64,000 nt of DNA from an uncultured Microbacterium sp. (GTDB lineage: Bacteria > Actinomycetota > Actinomycetes > Actinomycetales > Microbacteriaceae): assembly GCF_947489255.1 (NCBI RefSeq), contig NZ_CANLCY010000003.1, positions 372,001 to 436,000 of the forward strand. Direction: 5' to 3'. The stretch's first letter is position 1; each line of letters opens with the position of its first letter. Of this stretch, positions 27,260-36,261 are shown one piece after another. Under the pieces are notes generated by a model. That model was not told the origin of the DNA. It did not search any database and saw only the letters and a list, made by a program, of their open reading frames with translations. The translations under genes were made by a program, and so were the position numbers.

Positions 27260-27691
27260 TCAGTCCTCGACCGTGATGCCCATGGAACGGGCGGTGCCGG
27301 CGATGATCTTCGAGGCGGCCTCGATGTCGTTCGCGTTCAGGTCGGGCTGCTTCGTGGTGGCGATCTCGCGGACCTGGTCCTTGGTGAGCTTGCCCACCTT
27401 GACCGTGTGGGGCGTCGAGGAGCCCTTCGCGAGGCCGGCGGCCTTCTTGATGAGCTCTGCAGCCGGGGGCGTCTTCAGGATGAACGTGAAGCTGCGGTCC
27501 TCGTAGACGGTGATCTCGACGGGGATGACGTTGCCGCGCTGGGCCTCGGTCGCCGCGTTGTACGCCTTGCAGAACTCCATGATGTTGACGCCGTGCTGAC
27601 CGAGCGCCGGACCGATCGGCGGCGCGGGGTTGGCCGCGCCCGCCTTGATCTGGAGCTTGATCAGGCCGGTCACCTTTTTCTTGGGTGCCAT
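27260..27691 (-). CDS. rplK: 50S ribosomal protein L11
   Basis: 143 residues, full length: [35 protein letters not shown] and the C-terminal rRNA-binding domain ending [12 protein letters not shown]. It forms the GTPase-associated centre with 23S rRNA and is a target of thiopeptides and the stringent response. A clear AGGAAAAGGAT ribosome site precedes ATG 27691. A nusG terminator upstream and a TATGAT box at 27794-27799 indicate its own promoter. Confidence 0.97.
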   Translation of the reverse strand: MAPKKKVTGLIKLQIKAGAANPAPPIGPALGQHGVNIMEFCKAYNAATEAQRGNVIPVEITVYEDRSFTFILKTPPAAELIKKAAGLAKGSSTPHTVKVGKLTKDQVREIATTKQPDLNANDIEAASKIIAGTARSMGITVED

Positions 27692-27793
27692 ATCCTTTTC
27701 CTCTCTCGAGCGGGACCCTCGCGGTTCCCTCTCTCCCGCACGCCCGGCGGTTCCGGGCAGCGGTCGTCGCGCGCCGAAGCACGCAACCTTGCC

Positions 27794-27799
27794 ATCATA
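27794..27799 (-). promoter_or_regulatory. -10 box of the rplK-rplA promoter
   Basis: TATGAT on the minus strand, about 103 bp before the rplK start; no convincing -35 was found. It lies downstream of the nusG terminator, so rplKA can be transcribed independently of secE-nusG. Confidence 0.55.
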
Positions 27800-27882
27800 C
27801 GCGACGCGGCGCCTTCCGGCATCCCGCGCCCTCCCCTCCCCCAGCGTGCGTCGTCGCCCGTGCGCGCCCGGCCCCATGTGCC

Positions 27883-27910
27883 GATAAACGCCGTGCGTGC
27901 CGAGACACGG
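27883..27910. repeat. Solo left arm of the GATAAACGCC palindrome family
   Basis: GATAAACGCC, a variable 9-10 bp, then GAGACACG: the same left arm seen at 4194-4220 and 4507-4533 but with no matching right arm. It sits in the gap between the nusG terminator and the rplK promoter. Confidence 0.65.
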
Positions 27911-27944
27911 CGCGACGCCAGGCGCGAGATCGCGGCGCGGAACG

Positions 27945-27984
27945 GCGAACGCCCCGCGCGGCCGGGGCCGGGCGGGGCGTTCGC
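27945..27984 (-). terminator. nusG terminator
   Basis: GCGAACGCCCCGC (27945-27957) pairs perfectly with GCGGGGCGTTCGC (27972-27984), starting 16 nt after the nusG stop. It separates secE-nusG from rplK-rplA. Confidence 0.82.
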
Positions 27985-27999
27985 GGGACGCGCGGGGCG

Positions 28000-29130
28000 T
28001 CAGACCATCTTGGTGACCTGGTCGAACGACAGCTCGACCGGGGTCTCGCGCTCGAAGAGCGAGACGAGGACCGTGAGCTTGCCGCTCTCGGGCTTGATCT
28101 CGCTGATCGTGCCGGGAAGACCCGCGAACGAGCCCTCCTTGATCGTGATCGTCTCGCCGGCCTCGAAGTCGACCTCGGCGGGGATGACGCGCTGAGCGGT
28201 CGGGGCGCCCTTGGCCGCTCCGGCCTTGGCGGGAGCGGACTCCTTGACCTCGACCAGGCTCTTCAGCATGGTGAAGGCCTCCTCGAAGCGCAGCGGGGTC
28301 GGGTTGTGGGCGTTGCCCACGAAGCCGGTGACACCGGGGGTGTGACGCACGACCGACCAGGTGTCTTCGTTGAGGTCCATGCGCACCAGCACGTAGCCGG
28401 GGATGCGCACGCGGTTGACCATCTTGCGCTGGCCGTTCTTGATCTCGACGACGTCCTCCATCGGGACCTCGACCTGGTAGATGTCGTCCTCGACCTCGAG
28501 CGTCGACTTGCGCTGCTCGATGTTGGCCTTCACCTTGCGCTCGAAGCCGGCGTAGGAGTGGATGACGTACCACTTGCCCGGGAGCGATCGCAGCTCGGCG
28601 CGGAACGCGTCGTAGGGGTCGACGTCTTCGTCGTCGGCGGAGTCGGCGTCTTCCGGCGCCTCCGCGGCGTCGGCGGGCGACTCGGACGCCTCGGCCTCGT
28701 CGACCACACCGGCGGCCGCGTTGACCTCGTCGACGAAGTCCTCGTCGAGCACGGGCGCGTCGGGCTCGCCGTTGACGTCGGGACCGTCGTAGGGGGTGAC
28801 CTCGTCGGCGGCCTCGGCGGCCTCTTCGGCCTGCTCCTCGGCCAGGGAATCGGTGAGCACCTCGGCTGCGGCCTCGGCCTCGCTGGTCTCGTCGATCTCG
28901 AGAGCGTCGTTCACGATCGCGTCCGCCTCCGGGTCGGTGATGTCGAGGTCGCCGAGATCGGCGTCGTCTGTGTCGGTCTCGTCGTCGACGATGTGGACCG
29001 CGGTGTGCTCGGCCGAGTCGGAGGCGCGCTCCTGGGACTCGAGCACGTTGCCCTCCTGGGCCTCGTCGTCCTCGCTGGACTGCTCGGCGGCCGTGGCCCA
29101 GTCGGCGTCGTCGACATATCTTTCAGACAC
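28000..29130 (-). CDS. nusG: Transcription elongation/antitermination factor NusG with long acidic N-terminus
   Basis: 376 residues, about twice the E. coli protein. Residues 1 to about 180 form an Asp/Glu-rich disordered extension (for example [15 protein letters not shown]). The NGN domain begins at [16 protein letters not shown], and the C-terminal KOW domain at [16 protein letters not shown]. It couples RNA polymerase to ribosomes and Rho. Actinobacterial NusG often has an acidic extension, but this one is large. It follows secE by 60 nt and ends before a strong terminator. Confidence 0.95.
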   Translation of the reverse strand: MSERYVDDADWATAAEQSSEDDEAQEGNVLESQERASDSAEHTAVHIVDDETDTDDADLGDLDITDPEADAIVNDALEIDETSEAEAAAEVLTDSLAEEQAEEAAEAADEVTPYDGPDVNGEPDAPVLDEDFVDEVNAAAGVVDEAEASESPADAAEAPEDADSADDEDVDPYDAFRAELRSLPGKWYVIHSYAGFERKVKANIEQRKSTLEVEDDIYQVEVPMEDVVEIKNGQRKMVNRVRIPGYVLVRMDLNEDTWSVVRHTPGVTGFVGNAHNPTPLRFEEAFTMLKSLVEVKESAPAKAGAAKGAPTAQRVIPAEVDFEAGETITIKEGSFAGLPGTISEIKPESGKLTVLVSLFERETPVELSFDQVTKMV

Positions 29131-29190
29131 TGTGATCTCTTCCGTTCAGAGGCGGCCGCTCTTGGCGCCGCGCGTCCGCCCAGACGCCGG

Positions 29191-29466
29191 TCAGGCGCCG
29201 GCGGTACCGGGGACGCCGAAGACGGCGGTGGTGATCCACACGAACAACACGTCGAGGCCGTAGACGATCGCCATCATCACGACGACGAACCCGAGGACGA
29301 CGGCGGTGAACTTGATCAGTTCCTGCCGCGTGGGGGTGACGACCTTGCGCAGTTCCGCGAAGACCTGACGAATGAAGAGGGCGATCCGCGCGAAGAAGTT
29401 GAGCTTCTTCTCGCGGGGCGCGCCGCGGTCTGCGACGACCTCGCCCTTCGCCTCGTCCTGCGTCAT
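29191..29466 (-). CDS. secE: Preprotein translocase subunit SecE
   Basis: 91 residues. FFARIALFIRQVFAELRKVV is the amphipathic SecE helix, TPTRQELIKFTAVVLGF starts the single C-terminal membrane helix. It is an essential component of the SecYEG channel. It lies between tRNA-Trp and nusG, the conserved bacterial order. ATG 29466 was chosen because it gives the family length; the longer frame runs back into the tRNA. Confidence 0.95.
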   Translation of the reverse strand: MTQDEAKGEVVADRGAPREKKLNFFARIALFIRQVFAELRKVVTPTRQELIKFTAVVLGFVVVMMAIVYGLDVLFVWITTAVFGVPGTAGA

Positions 29467-29508
29467 CGAACCACCTAGGTCTCTGTCTGTGCCAGCGTGC
29501 GCTGTGCG

Positions 29509-29581
<73 letters not shown>

Positions 29582-29710
29582 AAGATCCCGAGGGATCCAG
29601 GATGCGAAACCGGCGCGCTTCCGCCTGGAATTCCTCGGGGAGGGATGCCGCGTACCCGAGGGCACAGCGAAAGAATGCAGATTTCGACTGCACTCCCCAG
29701 TCTATGCCAT

Positions 29711-29742
29711 GTCCCCCGGCCTGGCGAACCGGACCGGGGGAC
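29711..29742 (-). terminator. 32-bp hairpin after the secreted pseudoprotease gene
   Basis: GTCCCCCGG pairs with CCGGGGGAC around a 14-nt loop, 31 nt after the stop of the secreted-protein gene. The complete 32-bp sequence recurs at 32385-32416 with one change, bracketing that gene. It can act as its terminator; the rest of the gap to the tRNA holds no gene. Confidence 0.75.
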
Positions 29743-29773
29743 ACGGCACGTCACGGGTGCCGCCGCGACCCGT

Positions 29774-32170
29774 TCAGAGGATGCGCTGGCTCAGCACGGA
29801 GGCGGTGCCGGTCGGCTCCCCCGGAGCGCCCTGGACCAGACGGATCTCGACCTCGTCGCCGCGTGCGAACGTGCCGCCGGGGTACATCGTGGTGTTCGTG
29901 GCATCCTTCGCGTACCCCATGTAGTAACTGACGCCCCGGTAGGTCTCCCCGATGTAGCGATCGTTCACGAACACCATGACGCGCCGGTCTCCGTCGGTCA
30001 GGTTCCGCGACGCCGCGTACGTCAGGTGCCCCTGATCGTCGAGCGAGAGCGTCGCGGCGGTGTCGGCCAGCACGGCCTGCTGGACGCGGGTGGTCGCGGC
30101 CGAGGCTCCCCCGCCGGGCGCCCCGTCGCTGATGCCGACCTGCACGAGAGCCCCGCGGGGGACGTTGGCGTAAAGGGTCATGGTGCCGTCCGCGTTCTCG
30201 CCGATGCCCGCGTAGTAGTTGGTGCCGTCGTAGGTCTCCGCAACGTATCGCCCGTCGGCCCACACCATGACGCGGGTCTTCGAGCCGAAGAGGTTCTTGC
30301 CGATCGTGATCTTGGCGACGCCGTCCTTCGCGACGACGTCTCCGATCACCTCGGGGGCGATCGCCGCCGCAGCCGAGCGCAGAGCGGCGTAGCCGCCGGT
30401 CGGAGACGCTCCTGCCGTTGCTTGCCACGAGCCGATGCCCACCAGTCGTCCGCCCACGAGAAGCGGTCCCCCGGCATCCGATTGCAGGGCGGGAGCATCC
30501 TTCGTGCCGACCTGGATGACGTCCCCTCCGCGTCGCGCGTCGGCTCCCACCGTCGACACGCTCACCTGCGAACGAGACGGCGAGAGTGCCCCCGGAGTGC
30601 CGACGGTGTAAGCGGTCGCGGTGTCGCCCTCCGTGGGTGCGCCCGTGAGATCGAGCGAGGGGTACGCGCTCAGCGGCCGGGGCGTGGAGAGGTGGAGCAG
30701 ACGGATGTTGCCGGAGGCGGCATCCACCGTCCTGTCGACCGCGATCGCGGGGGCGTCGGCACCCTCGGCCCCGACGAACCGCACGCGGGCCGTCGGGCAG
30801 CTCTTCGACGTCAGCACCCACGACTCGCTGATCGCGGTCCCCGAGCACATCTGCTCGTCGTCCTCGACCGCGGTGAGCCAGTCGACCCCGGCCGGCTTCG
30901 CGGTGCTCGCGCTGCGATTGGTGAGTCCGTTCATCACGGGGGCCGTCTGGATGCAGAACTTGTTCGTCGACCGGCTGTTGCACAGGATGATCGCGCTGCG
31001 GATCGGACCGTTCTCCTGGGAGGGCAGCGTGACCGTCGACGGAGCCGTCCAGGACTTTCCCGTGTCCTTGACGGTGTAGGTGACTGTGCCCGTGACCGTG
31101 CGGATGGTCTGCGCGTAGGCGGCCCACGCGTACCCTCCGGCGGGCGTGGTGATGTGGAAGGTCTGATCGATCGACTGCGTGTCGGTCCAGCTCTTGTTGG
31201 CATTCCACGACATCTCGACGGTCCACTCGGTCTTGGCGAAGCCGAGGGCCCCGGCCTCGACCTTCAACGAGAACCGCGAGCCCCAACCGAAGCTCACGGT
31301 GGCCGACTTGATGTGCTGGACCTTCATCTCCTCCGGTTGGTCGATCTGGTCGTAGTTGAACCCCGTCAGCCCGACGAGCTCGGGAGTGCTCAGCGTCCCT
31401 CCCGAGACGCCGCCCAGCAGGAACCCGCAGGTGACGATCTTCGCCTCCTCGCACTGCGTCGCGGCGAAGCGGGTTGCGCGGTCCTGGATGGCGTCCTTAA
31501 CGGCCTGAGCCTGCGACGGGTCGACCGCGAAGGCCATGAACTTCTGCCAATTCGACGACGACTTCTTGCAGCCCCGCGGAAGGATCTTGCTCCGCGGGCC
31601 CGTCTCGCCCATCGAGACGTCCATACAGCGATCGTCCTTCGATCCGTCCGACCACCCCACCTTGCGGATGGCCCAGGAATTGGCGTAGTCCTGGTTCTGG
31701 AAGTACCACCGCTCGGCCACGGAGCCCGTGCACGGGCCGGTCCCGAGCCACACGGGGACGGTCGTCTCGGGGATCGGCTCCCAGACGAGGCACTGGTCGC
31801 GGTAGTCACGGATGTAGACCGAGCCGTCGCCGGCATCCTGGATGTTGAACGTCGCCTTCTCGGGAGTGTCCAGCGGCTCCATCCCGACCGGCGCGGATGA
31901 CTCCGAGGAACCGCGCGAGGTGAGATAGTCCCGTCCGTTGACGTTGGGAAGCCGCACGCCGCAGATGTCGTAACCGCACGGGGTCGACGGCGTGGGCTGA
32001 GCGGGGACCGATGGCGAGGGAGAGCTCGACGGCAAGGGCGGGGGCGACGGGAGCGACGTCGCCTGAGCCGGTGACGCGACGGCCAGACCGGCGACGAAGA
32101 GCACGGACAGGACGAGCGCCAGCAGACGTAGGGCACGCTGCGGCGACAGCCGGACGGAGGACGGATGCAA
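29774..32170 (-). CDS. Secreted multidomain protein: lectin-like, possible aerolysin-like and inactive trypsin-like domains
   Basis: 798 residues from a TTG start at 32170 with AAGGAG seven bases upstream. Signal peptide about 1-37 (PAQA), Pro/Ser linker to 63, then a beta-trefoil/ricin-lectin-like region (about 105-215; SVYIRDYRDQCLVWE, RCMDVSM). Residues 285-380 alternate Ser/Thr and aromatic residues (GWGSRFSLKVEAGALG, NKSWTDTQSIDQTFHITT) like the membrane-inserting part of aerolysin/ETX-MTX2 toxins; this is tentative. Residues 428-605 follow the trypsin S1 fold, but the His site reads TSKSC (Ser457), the Asp site GNIRLL (Asn488) and the Ser site SDAGGP (Ala566), so it cannot be catalytic. 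Two C-terminal repeats (about 618-690 and 712-785; RVMVWADGRYVAETY and RVMVFVNDRYIGETY) end the protein. Twelve Cys suggest disulfides. Function unknown. Confidence 0.75.
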   Translation of the reverse strand: MHPSSVRLSPQRALRLLALVLSVLFVAGLAVASPAQATSLPSPPPLPSSSPSPSVPAQPTPSTPCGYDICGVRLPNVNGRDYLTSRGSSESSAPVGMEPLDTPEKATFNIQDAGDGSVYIRDYRDQCLVWEPIPETTVPVWLGTGPCTGSVAERWYFQNQDYANSWAIRKVGWSDGSKDDRCMDVSMGETGPRSKILPRGCKKSSSNWQKFMAFAVDPSQAQAVKDAIQDRATRFAATQCEEAKIVTCGFLLGGVSGGTLSTPELVGLTGFNYDQIDQPEEMKVQHIKSATVSFGWGSRFSLKVEAGALGFAKTEWTVEMSWNANKSWTDTQSIDQTFHITTPAGGYAWAAYAQTIRTVTGTVTYTVKDTGKSWTAPSTVTLPSQENGPIRSAIILCNSRSTNKFCIQTAPVMNGLTNRSASTAKPAGVDWLTAVEDDEQMCSGTAISESWVLTSKSCPTARVRFVGAEGADAPAIAVDRTVDAASGNIRLLHLSTPRPLSAYPSLDLTGAPTEGDTATAYTVGTPGALSPSRSQVSVSTVGADARRGGDVIQVGTKDAPALQSDAGGPLLVGGRLVGIGSWQATAGASPTGGYAALRSAAAAIAPEVIGDVVAKDGVAKITIGKNLFGSKTRVMVWADGRYVAETYDGTNYYAGIGENADGTMTLYANVPRGALVQVGISDGAPGGGASAATTRVQQAVLADTAATLSLDDQGHLTYAASRNLTDGDRRVMVFVNDRYIGETYRGVSYYMGYAKDATNTTMYPGGTFARGDEVEIRLVQGAPGEPTGTASVLSQRIL

Positions 32171-32384
32171 CGGATACTCCTTCGGGAAAGGCTGCCCGAG
32201 TCGACAGCGCCCGAAGTGTTCCAGTCGCGGATGACGCCCTCCCGACCCGCGGGCGGCCGATCCCCGCGCCACGTCCGGAAAGTCGCGGTGGACGCCCGCC
32301 GATCTCACCCGTGGTGCACCCCACGACCCGCCCGATGCCTCACCTCGACCTCACGACCGAGGATGGCGAGGCCCGCGCGCAGAC

Positions 32385-32416
32385 GTCCCCCGGCCCGGCG
32401 AACCGGACCGGGGGAC
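32385..32416 (-). terminator. Second copy of the 32-bp hairpin (after the aldehyde dehydrogenase gene)
   Basis: Same sequence as 29711-29742 except one base in the loop. It begins 11 nt after the dehydrogenase stop and can serve as its terminator. The gap between it and the secreted-protein start (32171-32384) holds only that gene's ribosome site and presumed promoter. Confidence 0.75.
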
Positions 32417-32426
32417 GTCAGAGCGA

Positions 32427-33788
32427 TCAGATCGTGCGGATGAGCTTCTTGTTCACGAACTCGTCCGCGGCGAGCAGTCCCATCTCGCGCGAGGTGCCGC
32501 TGCGCTTCACGCCGCCGAACGGCAGTTCGGGAGAGTCGGCGAGCACGACGTTGACGTAGACCATTCCGGCCTCGATCTTGTCGGCGATGCGCTGGGCCTG
32601 CTCGGCATCCGTCGTGAAGACGTAGGACCCCAGTCCGTAGCCGGTGTCGTTGGCGAGCTCGACGGCCTCGTCTTCGCTCGAGACGCGGTAGACCGTGCCG
32701 ACGGGGCCGAAGAACTCCTCGCCGTACGCGTCCATGTCCTTCGTGACGCCGGTGAGCACCGTGCCGGGGTAGAAGGCGCCGTCGCGCGTGCCGCCGACCT
32801 CGACGGTGGCGCCCTGCGCGACCGCGCGCTGCACCTGCTCGTCGAGGCGCTCGGCCGCGGTGAGCGAAGACAGCGGGCCCAGCACCGTGTCATCGGCGAA
32901 CGGGTCGCCGACCTTCGCCTCGCCGAGCGCGGCGGTGAACTTCGACAGGAAGCCGTCGTAGAGGTCGTCGGCGACGATGAAGCGCTTCGCGGCGTTGCAC
33001 GACTGGCCGTTGTTGTCGAGGCGCGCGTCGACGGCGGCCTGCACCGCGGCATCCAGGTCGTCGGTCGACAGCAGGATGAACGGGTCGGACCCGCCGAGCT
33101 CGAGGGCGACCTTCTTGAGGTTGCGGCCGGCGATCTCGGCGACCGCGGCACCGGCGCGCTCGGAGCCGGTCACCGACACGCCCTGCACGCGGCGATCGGC
33201 GATGATGGTCGCCGCCTGGTCGTTGGTGGCGCGGATGTTGACGTAGGCGCCGTCGGGAAGTCCCGCATCACGGTAGATCGCCTGCAGCGCCTCGGCCGAC
33301 TCGGGGCACTGGGGTGCGTGCTTGAGCAGGATCGTGTTGCCGACCGCGAGGTTCGGGGCGGCGAATCGCGCGACCTGGTAGTAGGGGAAGTTCCACGGCA
33401 TGATGCCCAGCAGCACGCCCAGCGGCGAGCGGCGGATGACCGCGGTGCCCTCGCCCAGGATGTCGAGCGGGGTGTCACCGGTGATCTTGTCGATGTTGTC
33501 GGCGTAGTACTCGGTGATGTCGGCGGCGAAGTCGACCTCGCCGAGGGCCGCCTCCAGCGGCTTGCCCATCTCGCGCACGATGATCGCGGCGAGCTCCTCG
33601 CGGCGTTCGCGGTGCAGCTCGGCCACGCGCCGGATCGCGGCGGCGCGGTCAGCGGGCGCGGTGCGCGACCACACGCGGTACCCGTCGTGAGCGGAGGCGA
33701 TCGCGCTCTCCACCCCGGCGTCGGTCAGGGTGTCGTACTCGGCGAGGGTCTCGCCGGTGGCGGGATTGACGACGGCGTAGTCGCTCAT
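32427..33788 (-). CDS. gabD: Succinate-semialdehyde dehydrogenase (GabD type)
   Basis: 453 residues of the aldehyde dehydrogenase superfamily. Catalytic Cys264 lies in NNGQSCNAAKRF and the general base Glu230 in ALELGGSDP; MPWNFPYYQ and the C-terminal ELPFGGVKRSGTSREMG are typical of the short GabD1 form. It oxidises succinate semialdehyde to succinate with NAD(P). It is the last gene of a block with GABA aminotransferase, a putrescine-oxidase-like enzyme and a permease, so it completes the route putrescine to succinate. It starts 35 nt after the permease stop. Confidence 0.87.
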   Translation of the reverse strand: MSDYAVVNPATGETLAEYDTLTDAGVESAIASAHDGYRVWSRTAPADRAAAIRRVAELHRERREELAAIIVREMGKPLEAALGEVDFAADITEYYADNIDKITGDTPLDILGEGTAVIRRSPLGVLLGIMPWNFPYYQVARFAAPNLAVGNTILLKHAPQCPESAEALQAIYRDAGLPDGAYVNIRATNDQAATIIADRRVQGVSVTGSERAGAAVAEIAGRNLKKVALELGGSDPFILLSTDDLDAAVQAAVDARLDNNGQSCNAAKRFIVADDLYDGFLSKFTAALGEAKVGDPFADDTVLGPLSSLTAAERLDEQVQRAVAQGATVEVGGTRDGAFYPGTVLTGVTKDMDAYGEEFFGPVGTVYRVSSEDEAVELANDTGYGLGSYVFTTDAEQAQRIADKIEAGMVYVNVVLADSPELPFGGVKRSGTSREMGLLAADEFVNKKLIRTI

Positions 33789-33823
33789 GATGCTCCTTTT
33801 CGTTTCGTTGTCAGCTGGTGCGG

Positions 33824-35383
33824 TCAGACCGTGCGGCGGCGGCGGGCGCTGGCGGGCGCTTCCCGTCCCAGGGTCTCACCGCGGAAGAAGGCGGGGCTCG
33901 CGATGCGCTGCGCGATCATCAGCACGATGCCGACGACGATGATCACGACCGTGATGACGAACACCAGACCCACTCCCCCGATCTGCGAACCGGATCCGTA
34001 ATCGGGGTTCGCGCTGTCGATGAGGGTCGTCACGAACAGCACGGCCAGGATGACGCCACCCACGAGCGGCGCGAGGAGGGTGAGGAAGACGTTGCGCACC
34101 GAGTCGAACCACTGCTTGCGGAAGTACCAGACGCAGGCGAACGCGGTCAGGCCGTAGTAGAAGCAGATCATCGCCCCGAGCGCCGTGATGGTGTCGGTCA
34201 GCACGTTCTCGCTCAGCACGCGCATGATCGCGTAGAAGGCCGATGCGACGATCGCCGACACGATCGTGGCGTACCCCGGGGTGAAGAAGCGCGGGCTGAC
34301 CTTCGCGAATTTCCGGGGCAGGGCGTCGTAGTGGGCCATCGCGAGCAGCGTGCGCGCGGGACCGACGAACGTGGCCTGCAGCGACGACGCGGAACTGGTC
34401 AGCACGGCGAGCGAGACGAGGAACGCCAGGGGCCCGAGGATCGGGCCGGAGAGGTGGAAGAACACGTTCTCCTGGATGTCTTCGTTGCCGAGCCCCAGCT
34501 CCCCCGTGCCGTTGCCGGCGAACATCAGCAGCGCGACGGCGATGAACAGGTACAGGGCGACGATCAGGAACACGGTGACGGTGGCCGCGCGCCCGGGCGT
34601 CTTGTCGGGGTCCTTCGTCTCCTCGTTCATCGTGAGGATGACGTCCCACCCCCAGAAGATGAAGATCGACAGCGAGAGTCCGGCGGCGAACGCGCTGAAG
34701 GAGTCGACCTCGAACGGGTTGAACCACGACGCCTGGACGGGACTCGCGTCGAAGGCGTTGCCGTTCATCATCTCGATCACGGCCGCGCCCGCGAACACGA
34801 GCAGCACGAGGATCTGGAACCCGACCAGGCCGTACTGCAGACGCTGCGTGGTCTGCAGGTCGCGGTACGACACGATCGTGGCCAGCAGCATGAAGAGCAG
34901 GCAGACGGCGACGTTGACGGGCACGATCCGCGTGATCTCGGCGATGTCCGGGTTGCCGGAGATCTGGGCGATGAGCAGGAACAGGAAGTCCACCGCGATG
35001 CCGGCGAGGTTCGACAGCACGATGACGGTCGCCGCCACCAGCCCCCACCCGGCCATCCAGCCGACCCAGGGCCCGAAGGCGCGAGCCGCCCAGGTGAACG
35101 AGGTGCCGGCATCCGGCATCCGGGAGTTCAGCTCGCGGTAGCCGAGCGCCACCAGGAGCATCGGGATGAAGCCGACGAGGATGATCGCCGGCACCTGGAA
35201 GCCCACCGCCGAGACGGTGGGGCCGAGGGCGCCGGTGAGCGTGTACGCCGGGGCGATGGTCGAGATGCCGATGACGACGGCGCCGATCATGCCGATCGAG
35301 CCGACGCGCAGGCCCTTGTTCGAGATGCCGGTGGTGACGGCGGCGTCGGGTGCGGGGCTCGCGTCGTTGCGAGGGCTGGTCAT
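33824..35383 (-). CDS. APC-family amino acid/polyamine permease
   Basis: 519 residues with about 12 membrane helices. Helix 1 carries the APC motif (GMIGAVVIGISTIAPAYTLTG) and EETKDPDKTPGRA is the conserved cytoplasmic loop. The start ATG 35383 overlaps the Usp stop by four bases (ATGA). Its place among putrescine and GABA genes suggests uptake of putrescine, GABA or a related amine; the substrate is inference. Both termini are cytoplasmic and the C-tail ends in RRRRTV. Confidence 0.87.
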   Translation of the reverse strand: MTSPRNDASPAPDAAVTTGISNKGLRVGSIGMIGAVVIGISTIAPAYTLTGALGPTVSAVGFQVPAIILVGFIPMLLVALGYRELNSRMPDAGTSFTWAARAFGPWVGWMAGWGLVAATVIVLSNLAGIAVDFLFLLIAQISGNPDIAEITRIVPVNVAVCLLFMLLATIVSYRDLQTTQRLQYGLVGFQILVLLVFAGAAVIEMMNGNAFDASPVQASWFNPFEVDSFSAFAAGLSLSIFIFWGWDVILTMNEETKDPDKTPGRAATVTVFLIVALYLFIAVALLMFAGNGTGELGLGNEDIQENVFFHLSGPILGPLAFLVSLAVLTSSASSLQATFVGPARTLLAMAHYDALPRKFAKVSPRFFTPGYATIVSAIVASAFYAIMRVLSENVLTDTITALGAMICFYYGLTAFACVWYFRKQWFDSVRNVFLTLLAPLVGGVILAVLFVTTLIDSANPDYGSGSQIGGVGLVFVITVVIIVVGIVLMIAQRIASPAFFRGETLGREAPASARRRRTV

Positions 35384-36261
35384 GAGGAGGCCTCCGAGGT
35401 GCGGGGCACCACGATCATGGGGACGGGCAGGGCGCGCAGGATGCGGCCCGCGGTGGAGCCGAGGAACAGACGCCGCGGCTGGGCGAGGCGGCTGGAGCCG
35501 ACGAGGGCGATCTCGCCCGGCTGCCACTCGAGGCGCGAGACGGCGTCTTCGATGTCGTCGCCGGTGCCGACGACGGCCTCGGCCGCGATCTCGTCGGGAA
35601 GCGAGGCGCGCACGGTGTCGAGGACGCCCGCGGCGTGGGTCTGCCCGGTCAGTCGCGTCAGGCCCGCGTCAACACGGTCCGGGAGGTCGACGCCCGCGAG
35701 GGAGAGCAGCCGCAGCGGCGCGTGGGAGCGCCGCGCGACGCCGATCGCGGTGTCGAGCAGCGCCTGGGCCCCCGGTCGGGTGCCGATGGCGGCGGTGATG
35801 CGCGGCAGCCCCGCGGCCGGATCGATCTTCCGCGCCCCCTCGGGCGCCAGCGCGACCGGGACGGGCGCGGAGTGGACGAGCTCCTCGGCGGTGGTGCCCA
35901 GGCGGTGACGACCGCGGGGCCCACCGGCGCCGGTCCCCACGACGATCACGCCGGCGTCGAACTCCTCCGCCGCCGCGACGAGCCCATCGGACACGGCCTG
36001 CGCGTAGCGGACGTGACCCCGGATGCCGGACGGGTCGCCGAGTTGCGCGAGGGCGTCGCGGAGCCAGCCGCGGGCGGTGTCGGCGACGAGGCGGTCGTAG
36101 CTCGCGGCGGAGGGGATCGAGACGTTGTTCTCGGGCGAGGGCAGCACGACCACCGCGTGCACGGGAGCGCCGAGCGCCGCCCCGAGACGCGCGCCGAGGG
36201 CGAGCGCATCCGCGCCGGCGTCGGTCGCGGTGTACCCGACGACGACGCGGTCGCCGGTCAC
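35380..36261 (-). CDS. Tandem universal stress protein
   Basis: 293 residues with two Usp domains (about 1-145 and 150-290). The first has the ATP-binding type loop GTGAGGPRGRHRLGTTAEEL, the second GSSRLAQPRRLFLGSTAGRI, both variants of G-X2-G-X9-G(S/T). GTG 36261 overlaps the amine oxidase stop and its own end overlaps the permease start, so all three are translated together. The role in amine catabolism is unclear; nucleotide sensing of the operon or permease is a possible guess. Confidence 0.87.
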   Translation of the reverse strand: MTGDRVVVGYTATDAGADALALGARLGAALGAPVHAVVVLPSPENNVSIPSAASYDRLVADTARGWLRDALAQLGDPSGIRGHVRYAQAVSDGLVAAAEEFDAGVIVVGTGAGGPRGRHRLGTTAEELVHSAPVPVALAPEGARKIDPAAGLPRITAAIGTRPGAQALLDTAIGVARRSHAPLRLLSLAGVDLPDRVDAGLTRLTGQTHAAGVLDTVRASLPDEIAAEAVVGTGDDIEDAVSRLEWQPGEIALVGSSRLAQPRRLFLGSTAGRILRALPVPMIVVPRTSEASS

